From NCBI GenBank assembly GCA_002309195.1, contig DBWY01000002.1:1-41403 (forward strand): a stretch of DNA of 41,403 nt, in the 5' to 3' direction. The notes below the pieces were generated by a model. It was not told the origin of the DNA and did no database searches. It was given only the letters and a program-made list of their open reading frames with translations. Origin of the DNA: Treponema sp. UBA1226 (GTDB lineage: Bacteria > Spirochaetota > Spirochaetia > Treponematales > Treponemataceae). The first letter of the stretch is position 1. Every line of letters begins with the position of its first letter. Both the position numbers and the translations under genes were made by a program. This document shows, piece after piece, positions 15,025 through 23,545 of this stretch.

Positions 15025-15959
15025 GAATTTGTTTTTGAGTCGTCCATATTCTTTTTGAGGATCTTTTTATTAAAGAAATTGGAGATTCTGTGAAAAAATC
15101 CGGTCCCGTAAGTCTTTTTAAAGTCTAAAGCCATCTGATCGATAGGGTAATCTTCGCCAAATTTGCGTTTTAAGTCGTCCCAGTACTTAATCATCCATAC
15201 ATAAAGGTCGCTTATGGTTCTGTGGTGGAATTTACCCATTATATGGGCATTGTTTATTACCTGAACGACAGGCATGTAAACTTTGTCAAACCACGAAAGT
15301 ATGGCATCAGGCATAGAAATTTCTGTTTCCTGGTTTAAATTCATATAATACTTATGGGTAAGTATATGGTTGTAAATTACGTCGTACTGTCCGGCAGTAG
15401 TAAAATCGAGGCACCAGTAATCCGTTATGTCACCGAAGTTCGTCTCTGAATAAAATACGCGTTTTTCATAGTTTATGATCTGGTTTAGAAGATATTTCAT
15501 CGAGTGACCCGGTTTTAGCTTGATTTCGCTTTTTAAGCTTACAACTTCTGCGTCAATAAATTCGATTCCGCGGGCCTTAGCAACAGAGATGCGGTGATTT
15601 CCATCACGGGCAAAGTATAAGCCACCCAGTTCGTAGAGTGTTACCGGCGGAAGAATTACATTCTGGAGGTGAGCTCTGTCGATGCTTTCCCATCTTGCCT
15701 TTAAGTGAGCGTTTTTCGGGAAGAATTGATTGTCAAAATCTTTATAACGGCCTTCGCTTCCTACGATGAGAGAAACCGGAATCGTCTGCATGCCCTTATA
15801 TGTTTCGTTATGCGGTTTTAAAATCTTTTTTAAATCAGAAAGCGAAATAAGACTTGCTTCTTCTGGATTGAGGAAGTGCTGTATTTCATTTACGAGTGCT
15901 TTATTTCTTGCTTTATAAAAATCTTCATCTGTCTGTTGTTTAAAAGTAATGGTTGCCAT
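15021..15959 (-). CDS. ParB/sulfiredoxin-fold domain protein of unknown role
   Basis: A 312-residue protein. The middle of the N-terminal half (about 100-135) shows the ParB-like nuclease-fold pattern: PPVTLYELGGLYFARDGNHRISVAKARG, in which the DGNHR segment corresponds to the nucleotide-binding motif. No helix-turn-helix like that of chromosomal ParB is evident, and no ParA gene is near. The C-terminal half (about 190-290) is aromatic and charged, with no family I recognise. AGGAGA precedes ATG 15959. It follows the metallophosphoesterase gene by 16 bases and is probably co-expressed with it. A role in chromosome segregation is not supported by the context. Confidence 0.7.
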   Translation of the reverse strand: MATITFKQQTDEDFYKARNKALVNEIQHFLNPEEASLISLSDLKKILKPHNETYKGMQTIPVSLIVGSEGRYKDFDNQFFPKNAHLKARWESIDRAHLQNVILPPVTLYELGGLYFARDGNHRISVAKARGIEFIDAEVVSLKSEIKLKPGHSMKYLLNQIINYEKRVFYSETNFGDITDYWCLDFTTAGQYDVIYNHILTHKYYMNLNQETEISMPDAILSWFDKVYMPVVQVINNAHIMGKFHHRTISDLYVWMIKYWDDLKRKFGEDYPIDQMALDFKKTYGTGFFHRISNFFNKKILKKNMDDSKTNS

Positions 15960-15975
15960 TTGTTCTCCTGCAGAT

Positions 15976-16710
15976 TTACTCTTTTAAATTTATAACCTGA
16001 ATTTGTGAAACGTCCGTAACGGGAAGGTCAATTACATAATGACCGTATGCATTGACTACAACTGTTTTTTCGTAAACGGAAATTCTCGGTTCATTTAAAT
16101 CATAAAGATGAATATGACCATGAACCATGTAAGCAGGTTTATATTTTTTTAAAAATCTATTAAAGCATTTAAATCCCTGATGACATCTGTCTTCGTGATC
16201 ATGAACATGACGTGGTGTTGCATGAGTCAGAAAAATATCAAGATATCTTCCGTAAAGGATTTTATTTAAAATCAGTTTAGGCATCATCTGAAGGAGTTTA
16301 AAACTCATTGCAAATTCTGAATACTGATTTAATCCGTGGTTATAATCTTTTGAACCCGAAACTCCTGCAATAAGAAGAGGAACGCTTTTATTTTTTTTCG
16401 GATTAAGCCATTTTAACTGTCTGTCTGTAATTACTTTAAATCCTGCGTAGACGGCTCCGTGTCCGTGAAAATCTGTGCAGACAGTCTGCCGGTCTTTAGG
16501 AAGATATGCGTGATAGTATTTATATTCCTTTAAGTTGTGATTTCCAAAAATAAAGTAGGTAGGTTTATTCAATGTGCTTACTATAAAATCGATGTAGTCC
16601 ATCGGAAGGTCGCCTGCGCATAATACACATTCAACATCTTTAAAAGTATCTTTTATCGTGTAGTTGTAGATAAACGGGTCGATTAAATCGGATACAATCA
16701 GGATTTTCAT
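15976..16710 (-). CDS. Calcineurin-like metallophosphoesterase
   Basis: A 244-residue protein with most metallophosphoesterase motifs: VLCAGDLPMDY (motif II), FGNHNLKEY (motif III), FLTHATP (motif IV) and MVHGHIHLY (motif V). Motif I, normally DxH, reads VSDLIDP, so the first histidine ligand is replaced. One metal site may be altered, or another residue may substitute. Substrate unknown; candidates are cyclic dinucleotides, phosphodiesters or protein phosphates. The gene lies eight bases after the TPR gene and 16 bases before the ParB-like gene. Confidence 0.85.
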   Translation of the reverse strand: MKILIVSDLIDPFIYNYTIKDTFKDVECVLCAGDLPMDYIDFIVSTLNKPTYFIFGNHNLKEYKYYHAYLPKDRQTVCTDFHGHGAVYAGFKVITDRQLKWLNPKKNKSVPLLIAGVSGSKDYNHGLNQYSEFAMSFKLLQMMPKLILNKILYGRYLDIFLTHATPRHVHDHEDRCHQGFKCFNRFLKKYKPAYMVHGHIHLYDLNEPRISVYEKTVVVNAYGHYVIDLPVTDVSQIQVINLKE

Positions 16711-16717
16711 ATTTTAA

Positions 16718-18091
16718 TCAAGAGTGCTTAGAAGCTTTGTCAAGAAGATTTTCGAGCTGCTCTTTTCCGATAAGTTCGCACGGTCTGTTTTCTGCTGCAA
16801 GTACTGCAGATCTTGTAAATCCGGAACTTGAGCATAAAAAAGCTTTCGTACAGTTTAATGATTTTATTTCGTCGAGTGTTTTTCTTATTACAGAATCTTC
16901 GAGAGGATCTGCTTCGCGAAAGAATTTTAAGAGGTAAGTCTGTTTTCTTACGCTTCTCCAGTCAGAGTTTCCTGATTCTGTTGCAACAATCTGACATCCC
17001 CATTTAGGAATGTTTACCTGCTGAGCTTCAAAACCAAATCCTGTAAGACATACCTGTCTGCACATTTTTGTAAAGCTTTCTTCTGACGAAGTAAGATATT
17101 CTTTTAAGCTGTCATTTGCCTGGAGATCTTTGTATTCAGAAAGTTTTGCTGCAACATCGCGGAATGTTTTGTTTCTTGCATAGATTGCTTCCCACTGTTC
17201 GATTGCTTTTTCGATGTGGCGTGTTTTTTCATAGCATGCTGCAAGGAAGTAACGTGCATAAAGTGTTTCCTGTTTTTCTGCATCTTTCTGAGAAGCGATG
17301 GCTCTTTCGAAACAGTTTATTGCATTGTCAATGCTGTTTCCTGCCATGTAACATGTTCCGCATTCGATTAAAGATTTCTGGCGGAACTCTGCATCGCGTC
17401 CTGCTTTTTCAAATGCCCTTACGGCTCCTGAATAATCTTTGTTTTCCTTGAGGATTTTTCCGAGGTAATAGTAAGAAGAAAAAGTTTCTGGGCTTAAAGA
17501 GATTGCAAGGTCGATTTCTTTTTTTGCTTCCTGAAACTGTTTTGCCCTGAAAAGCAGAAGGCCTAAAGCTGCATGTGCCTTTATGTGGCGGCGGTTTAAC
17601 TTGATTGTCTTTCCGTAAAAACCGAGTGCCTGTTCGTATTTTCCTTTTGAGTCGTAAAGCTTTGCTGCGTTAAAATAATTTTCTGAATCACGCGGATTTA
17701 ATTTTGTAAGGAGAAGGAACTGTTTTAATGCTTCGTCTGGCTGATTAAATTTAAGATAGAGCGGAGCAATTTCCTGTCTAAAGTCAAGTTCCGAAAGATT
17801 TTCATCAAAGACAGCGTGCTGGTCCACATATTTTAATTCCATGAGGGCAAGTTCTGATTTTCCGTCTTTGAGATATGCTTTACCAAGATAATAATGGGCA
17901 AGAAAGTCCTGAGGGTCTTTCTGTATGAGTGTCTTTGCAAGCTTTATTGCCTGTGTGATTTTTCCCTGTTTTGTAAGCCTGTTTATGCTTTCTACTTTCT
18001 TAGGAGACATAACCGACTTGATTACAAAAACCATCAGGAAGATGACTCCCACTACGAGAAAAAGAATAACAACAATTGTACTGACATCCAT
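16718..18091 (-). CDS. Membrane-anchored TPR protein with degenerate Mrr-like C-terminal domain
   Basis: A 457-residue protein. One N-terminal membrane helix (about 6-27) is followed by about eight tetratricopeptide repeats (about 37-320), such as DFLAHYYLGKAYLKDGKSEL and RHIKAHAALGLLLFRAKQFQ. The last 110 residues resemble the catalytic domain of Mrr-type type IV restriction enzymes: GFGFEAQQVN, IVATESG, a central helix, then AFLCSSSGFTRSAVLAAENR and a C-terminal ELIGKEQLENLL helix. The usual catalytic Asp and QxK motifs are not intact, so nuclease activity is doubtful. It starts a three-gene run with the phosphoesterase and the ParB-like gene. Confidence 0.75.
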   Translation of the reverse strand: MDVSTIVVILFLVVGVIFLMVFVIKSVMSPKKVESINRLTKQGKITQAIKLAKTLIQKDPQDFLAHYYLGKAYLKDGKSELALMELKYVDQHAVFDENLSELDFRQEIAPLYLKFNQPDEALKQFLLLTKLNPRDSENYFNAAKLYDSKGKYEQALGFYGKTIKLNRRHIKAHAALGLLLFRAKQFQEAKKEIDLAISLSPETFSSYYYLGKILKENKDYSGAVRAFEKAGRDAEFRQKSLIECGTCYMAGNSIDNAINCFERAIASQKDAEKQETLYARYFLAACYEKTRHIEKAIEQWEAIYARNKTFRDVAAKLSEYKDLQANDSLKEYLTSSEESFTKMCRQVCLTGFGFEAQQVNIPKWGCQIVATESGNSDWRSVRKQTYLLKFFREADPLEDSVIRKTLDEIKSLNCTKAFLCSSSGFTRSAVLAAENRPCELIGKEQLENLLDKASKHS

Positions 18092-18136
18092 ATCTGGCTC
18101 TTCTCCGGCTTATTCCTGAAACAGCGTCTAATTGTA

Positions 18137-18172
18137 TTGAAAGAATCGTCTTTTTATGAGATTATGTCATAT
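18137..18172 (+). promoter_or_regulatory. Promoter giving a leaderless TPR gene mRNA
   Basis: TTGAAA (18137-18142), 17 bases, GATTAT (18160-18165), then seven bases to ATG 18173. No ribosome binding site is present before either candidate ATG (18164 or 18173). Confidence 0.65.
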
Positions 18173-18949
18173 ATGAAAGGTTTTTACAAGAGACCATTTT
18201 TTGCTTTTATATTATTTCTCGTAACCGCACTTGCCGTATCTCAGGAAATGAGTCCTGGAACGAAGCTTTTTATGCAGAATGAGCCTTCAAAAGCCATTCC
18301 TGTGCTTGAAGCAGAACTTCGCCAGAGCGGAGCAAATCCTGATTTATACAATTACCTTGGAATCGCGTATTCCCAGGTCGGAAATTTTCAGAAATCAATA
18401 GAAGTATACCAGAAAGGTCTTGAAGTCCTCGGAACAAATAAAAAAGTCCTTTACTATAATCAGGGTAACGCATACTACAAGCTGCAGAATTTCGAAAAGG
18501 CTGCAGACTGCTATTCCATGACTATAGTTGCAGACCCTGATTTTTCATTTTCATATCTCAACAGGGCAAATTCATATTTAAAGCTGAATCGACTCGATGA
18601 ATGTATGAAGGATTATGAGACTTATCTTGATTTAAATCCTTCTGATCCGCAGAGCGAAAACATAAGGCGCCTTCTTGACCTCTTAAGGGGTGAAAAAGAA
18701 TTCCAGATTGCAGAGCAGAAAAGACGTGAACAAGAGGCAGAACGCCGCAGGGAAGAAGAAGAACGACTTGCAAAAGCACGTGAAGAACAGGAGCGTCTTA
18801 ATGCACAGAAGCGTGCAGAAGAGGAAGAAAGACGAAGAAAGCTTCTTGAAGATGTTGCTGCATCTTTAAAGCAGTCATCGGATACGACAAACATGTCTGC
18901 CGGTGCAGATGATGTTCTTAGTTATGATGATGAGTCAGAACTAGATTAG
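18173..18949 (+). CDS. Secreted or anchored TPR protein with C-terminal coiled coil
   Basis: A 258-residue protein. A signal peptide or anchor (FFAFILFLVTALAVSQ) is followed by three to four TPRs (about 30-165, e.g. DLYNYLGIAYSQVGNFQKSI, FSYLNRANSYLKLNRLDECM). A highly charged Glu/Arg coiled coil follows (about 180-235), then an acidic tail ending DDESELD. Such proteins scaffold envelope complexes, and no enzyme domain is visible. ATG 18173 is preferred over 18164 because the promoter places transcription start there. It is divergent from the membrane TPR/Mrr-like gene and 55 bases upstream of a larger TPR gene. Confidence 0.75.
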   Translation: MKGFYKRPFFAFILFLVTALAVSQEMSPGTKLFMQNEPSKAIPVLEAELRQSGANPDLYNYLGIAYSQVGNFQKSIEVYQKGLEVLGTNKKVLYYNQGNAYYKLQNFEKAADCYSMTIVADPDFSFSYLNRANSYLKLNRLDECMKDYETYLDLNPSDPQSENIRRLLDLLRGEKEFQIAEQKRREQEAERRREEEERLAKAREEQERLNAQKRAEEEERRRKLLEDVAASLKQSSDTTNMSAGADDVLSYDDESELD

Positions 18950-19004
18950 ACTTACGCGTGTCGGACTTTACAGCCCGATGCTTTTTATATTTATGGGGGG
19001 AATC

Positions 19005-21407
19005 ATGGCAAAAAGTACTGTAACTTCAAAGACAGCAAAGGCTGTAGAAAAAGGAAAAAAGAGTACTTCAAAGACTGCATCAAAAACAACTTCTAAAACT
19101 AAATCAAAAACAGCAGCTGCCGTTGCATCCGGCAGAACAGCTCGAACTTCATCATCAAAAACTTCTTCCGGGACATCCAGAACGACTTCCAGAACTGCAG
19201 CGCGTCCGGCTTCCAGAACTTCTGGAACTGTTTCAAAAAGTTTTGAACGCGAAATAGAACAGAGTAACAGAGAACTTACTGCATTGCTTTCTCCTTCTCA
19301 GGAAGAAACAGAATATTACCAGAAAATCGAAGAAGAAAATCAGAAAAAAGCACAGCGTCCTGACTTTAAAAAAATTGCAGTTATTGCAGGAGCCGTTCTT
19401 GCAGTAATTATTCTTATACTTCTTTTAGTACGCGGCTGTTCTTCTTCTGGAAAAGATTCTTTAAAGGCAAGAAACAATACGATTAAAGTTGCAAAAATGT
19501 ATATAAGCAAAGACCAGCTTGAATCTGCGAAGGACCTGCTTGAAAAACTTTTAATCGAAAATCCTGATGATGAAGAAGTACAGAAGCTTTTTGACGAAGT
19601 GATTGAAGCACTCAAAAATCAGGAAAAGACTCCTGATACTGTAATAATAAATAACGGCGGTTCAAATGGTTCAGTTCCTTATGACATAAACATAAATACT
19701 GATGAGCTTACGAACGCTCTTGATATGATGAGCCGCGAGCTTAATGCTGCCAACGAAAAGAATGCTAAAAACCAGGAAGCAATAAACCGCCTTCTTGAAT
19801 CCCAGCGCCAGGACGAAATGGAAAGAAAGAGTCAGGCAAAGGCACAGGAAGAACAGAAAAAACAGGAAGAAGCAAAGAGAAAGGCAGCAGAAGAAGAACT
19901 TGCAAAACAGAATAAAAAGAATGCAGAAAAGATTAATAAGATAAATGAATTAATTAATCAGGCAAACCAGAACTTAAACTCAGGAAAAACGTCTGACGCA
20001 TTAAAAAAATATGAAGATGCAGTAAAGCTTCTTCCGATTGAACAGGGAGAACCAAAGTTTTCTGCTTCTAAATACTCAGAAATTGCATCTAACCTTTATG
20101 ACGCATCAGAAAGAGAAACAAATCCATCTTCAAAAGAAACTCTCATAAAGGAAGCTGTTTCTTATGCACAGAAGGCAATAGAAAAGGATCCTAATGATGC
20201 GAAGGCTCACTTTATTCTTGCGATGAATGCAGAAAAGAATAAGGACGGCGCAACAGCAGAAAAAGAACTTGAACTTGCAGCACGGAACGATCCTACAAAT
20301 TACCTTTATTACTACTATCTTGGAAAAAGACAGCAGCTTAATAAAAAGTATTCTCAGGCAAGAACATCTTATAACACTTCAATAAAGCTTAATAATAAAT
20401 TTGATTCATCATATTACAACCTTGGGCTTACATGTATGAGCTTAAGCCTTAATAAGGAAGCCCTCAGTGCATTCAGAAGTGCGCATACGGTAAATCCGCA
20501 GCATGCAAAATCATATCTTGCAGAGGCAAGGCTTTTAAACAAGACTTTTGATGATAAAAACGGCGCAGTGACAGCCTATGAAAAAGTCATTTCGATTGAA
20601 CCTGACAATATAAGTGCATTAAGGGAATGCGGCTCTGTATATGCTGCTTTAGGAAAGTATTCAAATGCAGAAGAAAAGTTCAGAAAGGCAATTGCAAAGC
20701 TGGGGTCTACAGAAGATCCGATGACTTATTACAACCTTTCAACAGTTCTGTATAACCAGAATAAATTTGATGACGCTTATAAAAATGCAAAGATTGCATA
20801 TGACACAATGAACAGCTCGGGAAGTAAGCTTGATAATAAGGCAAAGGCTGCAATTGTATACAACTATGCTCTCTGCAATGAAGCAAAAAATCAGAAGCTT
20901 GATGCGATTCCGCTTTATAAAGAAGTGCTTGCACTTGATTCTAATCACTCAAAGGCACTTACAAACCTTGGAATCATGTATATGGAAATGGATCCGCCTG
21001 ATGTTGATGCTGCGCTTGGATTTTTGACTAAGGCTCATCAGATTGACAAAAACAGCTTTGAAATTAACAACAACCTCGGAAGTGCATACTTACAGAAAAA
21101 AGAATATCAGAAATCCATTGACTATTACCTTCAGGCTTTAAAGATAAATTCAAAGGATAATCAGGTAAGGACAAACCTTGCAAAAGCACAGACAGAAGCA
21201 GGACAGTTTGAAAACGCAAAACAGACTTACATCGAAGTAATCCAGCAGAAGCCGGATAACTATGATGCATATATCGACCTTGCAAAAGTCTGCATTGCAC
21301 TTAAGGACACTGTAAGTGCAGAAGGTTATCTTAACGCTTTGAAGAATAAAAAACCTGAATACAGAACTTCTGAAGTAAAATATCTTCTTGATACTGTAAG
21401 ACAGTAA
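19005..21407 (+). CDS. Large membrane TPR protein with histone-like basic N-terminal tail
   Basis: An 800-residue protein. Residues 1-78 are Lys/Arg/Ser/Thr/Ala-rich with no acidic residue after Glu15 (SKTASKTTSKTKSKTAAAV), like a histone H1 or AlgP tail. One membrane helix spans about 124-142, so the tail should be cytoplasmic and the rest periplasmic. A coiled coil (about 255-315) is followed by about ten TPRs to the C-terminus. A tail that can bind nucleic acid joined to a periplasmic scaffold is unusual. A G-run (18995-19000) acts as ribosome binding site before ATG 19005. The stop codon directly abuts that of mutL on the other strand. Confidence 0.8.
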   Translation: MAKSTVTSKTAKAVEKGKKSTSKTASKTTSKTKSKTAAAVASGRTARTSSSKTSSGTSRTTSRTAARPASRTSGTVSKSFEREIEQSNRELTALLSPSQEETEYYQKIEEENQKKAQRPDFKKIAVIAGAVLAVIILILLLVRGCSSSGKDSLKARNNTIKVAKMYISKDQLESAKDLLEKLLIENPDDEEVQKLFDEVIEALKNQEKTPDTVIINNGGSNGSVPYDININTDELTNALDMMSRELNAANEKNAKNQEAINRLLESQRQDEMERKSQAKAQEEQKKQEEAKRKAAEEELAKQNKKNAEKINKINELINQANQNLNSGKTSDALKKYEDAVKLLPIEQGEPKFSASKYSEIASNLYDASERETNPSSKETLIKEAVSYAQKAIEKDPNDAKAHFILAMNAEKNKDGATAEKELELAARNDPTNYLYYYYLGKRQQLNKKYSQARTSYNTSIKLNNKFDSSYYNLGLTCMSLSLNKEALSAFRSAHTVNPQHAKSYLAEARLLNKTFDDKNGAVTAYEKVISIEPDNISALRECGSVYAALGKYSNAEEKFRKAIAKLGSTEDPMTYYNLSTVLYNQNKFDDAYKNAKIAYDTMNSSGSKLDNKAKAAIVYNYALCNEAKNQKLDAIPLYKEVLALDSNHSKALTNLGIMYMEMDPPDVDAALGFLTKAHQIDKNSFEINNNLGSAYLQKKEYQKSIDYYLQALKINSKDNQVRTNLAKAQTEAGQFENAKQTYIEVIQQKPDNYDAYIDLAKVCIALKDTVSAEGYLNALKNKKPEYRTSEVKYLLDTVRQ

Positions 21408-23225
21408 TTAAGTTCTTTTTACAAGCTCAAAAAGTTTTTCTCTCGTAATGGCTGTCCAGACAGGACGGCCGTGTGGGCAGTGCGGGTCAGGAAGAGAAAG
21501 CGCTTTTTCGCATAACTCAAGGGCTGTTTTATCGTCAAGGTAATAGCCGTCTTTTATGGCAGCCTTACATGCAGTTGTCGCTGCAATGTGATTAAGGATT
21601 TTGTCCGGGGCAACTTTATCATCCATGATGGCTTTTACAAGTTCATCTTCAGAACCGCTCCAGCGCTCATGAACTGCGTTTATCTGCCATTTCCCGTTTC
21701 CGCAATTTTCAATTAAGAATCCTGCAGATGAAAGTGAGTCTGCAACAGATTCAAGATAAGAATCATCAGAAGCAGATTCGGTTTCAAACTCATAAGGTAC
21801 TAAAAGCTTTTGCGGCATTGATTCTGAGCTTATGATTTTGTTATATAGAATCCTTTCGTGTGCGGCATGCTGGTCTATTAAATAAAGTGTGTCGTCTTTT
21901 TCTGCAATGAGAAAAACACCGAGTGCAGTTCCGTAGTATTTTACTGTGCCTTGTGAAGATGGAGCAGAATTTGTAATCGAATCTTCTGCGGCTAAGGCTG
22001 TGGCTTCGGATGCAAGGTGGTTTATGTAGGATTCGTTTATTTCTTTTGTAGTCTTTGTCTTATCCATGAAAATCGAGCGCATGTCAGAAGATGTAGAGCC
22101 AGAAGAAGAGCGGCTTTCACGACCTTGCACGGCGCTGTAAGACGGCTTTTTCATTGCAACAGAGCTTTCGAAAAAGTCAGATGAAAAAGAGTTTTCGTAG
22201 TACGAAGAATCGCGCGACGTATTTAATGATTTTACCGCATTGTTTTTAAAGAAGTTCTGTGTCGAACTGCTTACACTGTGATGAAGTTCTGCCGTGTCTT
22301 TAAAACGAGCTTCGCGTTTTGCAGGATGAATGTTAAAGTCAACAAGACTCGGGTCCATCGTAACAAAGAGGCATGCAACAGGATGAGTTCCGTTTGGAAA
22401 AAATCCCTGGCAGCCGTATTCGATTGCCTGTACGAGAGAATATTCGTTTATTTTTCTGTTGTTTACGAAAATGCTTATTTCTTTTCTGTCCGGGCGCGAA
22501 ATGTCGGGGTCACCGATTATGAGTTTATAACTCCATGATTTATCAGAGGCTGCATTTTCTATCGTATAAAAAAGGTCTTTTTTTGTTCCGTATGAAAAAG
22601 CATCTGTAAAGCGTTTCTGGAGGTCAGAAGTTTTTGGAAGTGCAAGCTTTAATTCGCCGTCAGAATAAAATCTGAAATCTCTTTCAAAAAATGGAAGTGC
22701 TTTTTCGATAAAAGTGTTGAGGCACATTTTTGCTTCTGTTGCAGGCTTTTTTAAAAAGATTCGTCGTGCAGGAAAATTTTCAAAAAGATTTTCTGAACGT
22801 ACTATAGTGCCGTTTACCGGAGTGCATTCTGTAACAGTATTTTTTTTTGCAACACCTGCTTCAAGCTGCCAGCTTCCGGAACAGATTGTAAGATTAGAAA
22901 CTGCAGCGATGGAACTTAAAGCTTCTCCGCGAAATCCGAGTGTAGATAAATTTAATAAATCCTGTTCAGTAGAAATTTTACTTGTTGCATGAGGAGTCGA
23001 AGCAATCTCAAGATCTTCTTTTGTCATCCCCGAGCCGTTATCAACTACGCGGATTTTTTCGATTCCACCATCGGTAACTTCTACAGTAATCGAATCTGCA
23101 CCTGAGTCTATGGCATTATCCATAAGCTCGCGGATTATTGCGTTAGGTCTGTCTATAACTTCGCCTGCAGCAATTTTTCTTGCAACCTCGGGAGAAAGAA
23201 CTTTTATACGATGCTGTAAACTCAT
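21408..23225 (-). CDS. mutL: DNA mismatch repair protein MutL
   Basis: A 605-residue protein. The N-terminal GHKL ATPase has RELMDNAIDSGADSI, VVDNGSGM, STPHATSKI and TLGFRGEALSSIAAV; the S5-like domain follows. A Ser-rich linker (about 330-410) leads to the C-terminal dimerisation domain. The metal-dependent endonuclease motif is DQHAAHERILYN near residue 450: the first Glu is kept, but the last position, normally Glu, is Asn. ACKAAIKDG and CPHGRP, two further endonuclease motifs, are present. It overlaps xseB by four bases, so translation is coupled. No mutS gene is in the window. Confidence 0.96.
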   Translation of the reverse strand: MSLQHRIKVLSPEVARKIAAGEVIDRPNAIIRELMDNAIDSGADSITVEVTDGGIEKIRVVDNGSGMTKEDLEIASTPHATSKISTEQDLLNLSTLGFRGEALSSIAAVSNLTICSGSWQLEAGVAKKNTVTECTPVNGTIVRSENLFENFPARRIFLKKPATEAKMCLNTFIEKALPFFERDFRFYSDGELKLALPKTSDLQKRFTDAFSYGTKKDLFYTIENAASDKSWSYKLIIGDPDISRPDRKEISIFVNNRKINEYSLVQAIEYGCQGFFPNGTHPVACLFVTMDPSLVDFNIHPAKREARFKDTAELHHSVSSSTQNFFKNNAVKSLNTSRDSSYYENSFSSDFFESSVAMKKPSYSAVQGRESRSSSGSTSSDMRSIFMDKTKTTKEINESYINHLASEATALAAEDSITNSAPSSQGTVKYYGTALGVFLIAEKDDTLYLIDQHAAHERILYNKIISSESMPQKLLVPYEFETESASDDSYLESVADSLSSAGFLIENCGNGKWQINAVHERWSGSEDELVKAIMDDKVAPDKILNHIAATTACKAAIKDGYYLDDKTALELCEKALSLPDPHCPHGRPVWTAITREKLFELVKRT

Positions 23226-23500
23226 TGTCTTGTGCCTTTTACAGGTTCTCCGCTTGAACCGGTTTCTAAATCTGCGTCAGAAAAAAGATCCAGTTCGGGA
23301 AGTTCAGAAGAATCCTTTGCAGGCTGGTTCATAAGAATCTGAATCTTTCCTTCGATTCTGTCGATTTCTTTTTCCATTCCCTTTGCAAGAGTAATTCCTT
23401 CTTCAAACGAAGAAAGAGCTTCTTCTAAAGATATGTCTTCGCTTTTTATCTGCTGAGTTATTTCTTCAAGTCGTGCAAGATTTTTTTCAAAGTTTTTCAT
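23222..23500 (-). CDS. xseB: Exodeoxyribonuclease VII small subunit
   Basis: A 92-residue protein, slightly longer than the usual 70-80. The XseB signature is clear: NFEKNLARLEEITQQIKSEDISLEEALSSFEEGITLAK. The final 25 residues are an acidic extension. XseB binds along helical extensions of XseA to form the nuclease that degrades single-stranded DNA. A GGGGGA ribosome binding site precedes ATG 23500. It lies 45 bases after xseA and overlaps mutL. Confidence 0.95.
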   Translation of the reverse strand: MKNFEKNLARLEEITQQIKSEDISLEEALSSFEEGITLAKGMEKEIDRIEGKIQILMNQPAKDSSELPELDLFSDADLETGSSGEPVKGTRQ

Positions 23501-23545
23501 TTTTCCCCCAAGTTTTTTTATACTGAATTTACTAAAGTCCCTTTA

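Noticed and set aside
15021..15959. Chromosome-partitioning ParB
   Set aside because: Only the nuclease-fold motif is present; there is no ParA neighbour, no helix-turn-helix and no parS-like sites were noticed.
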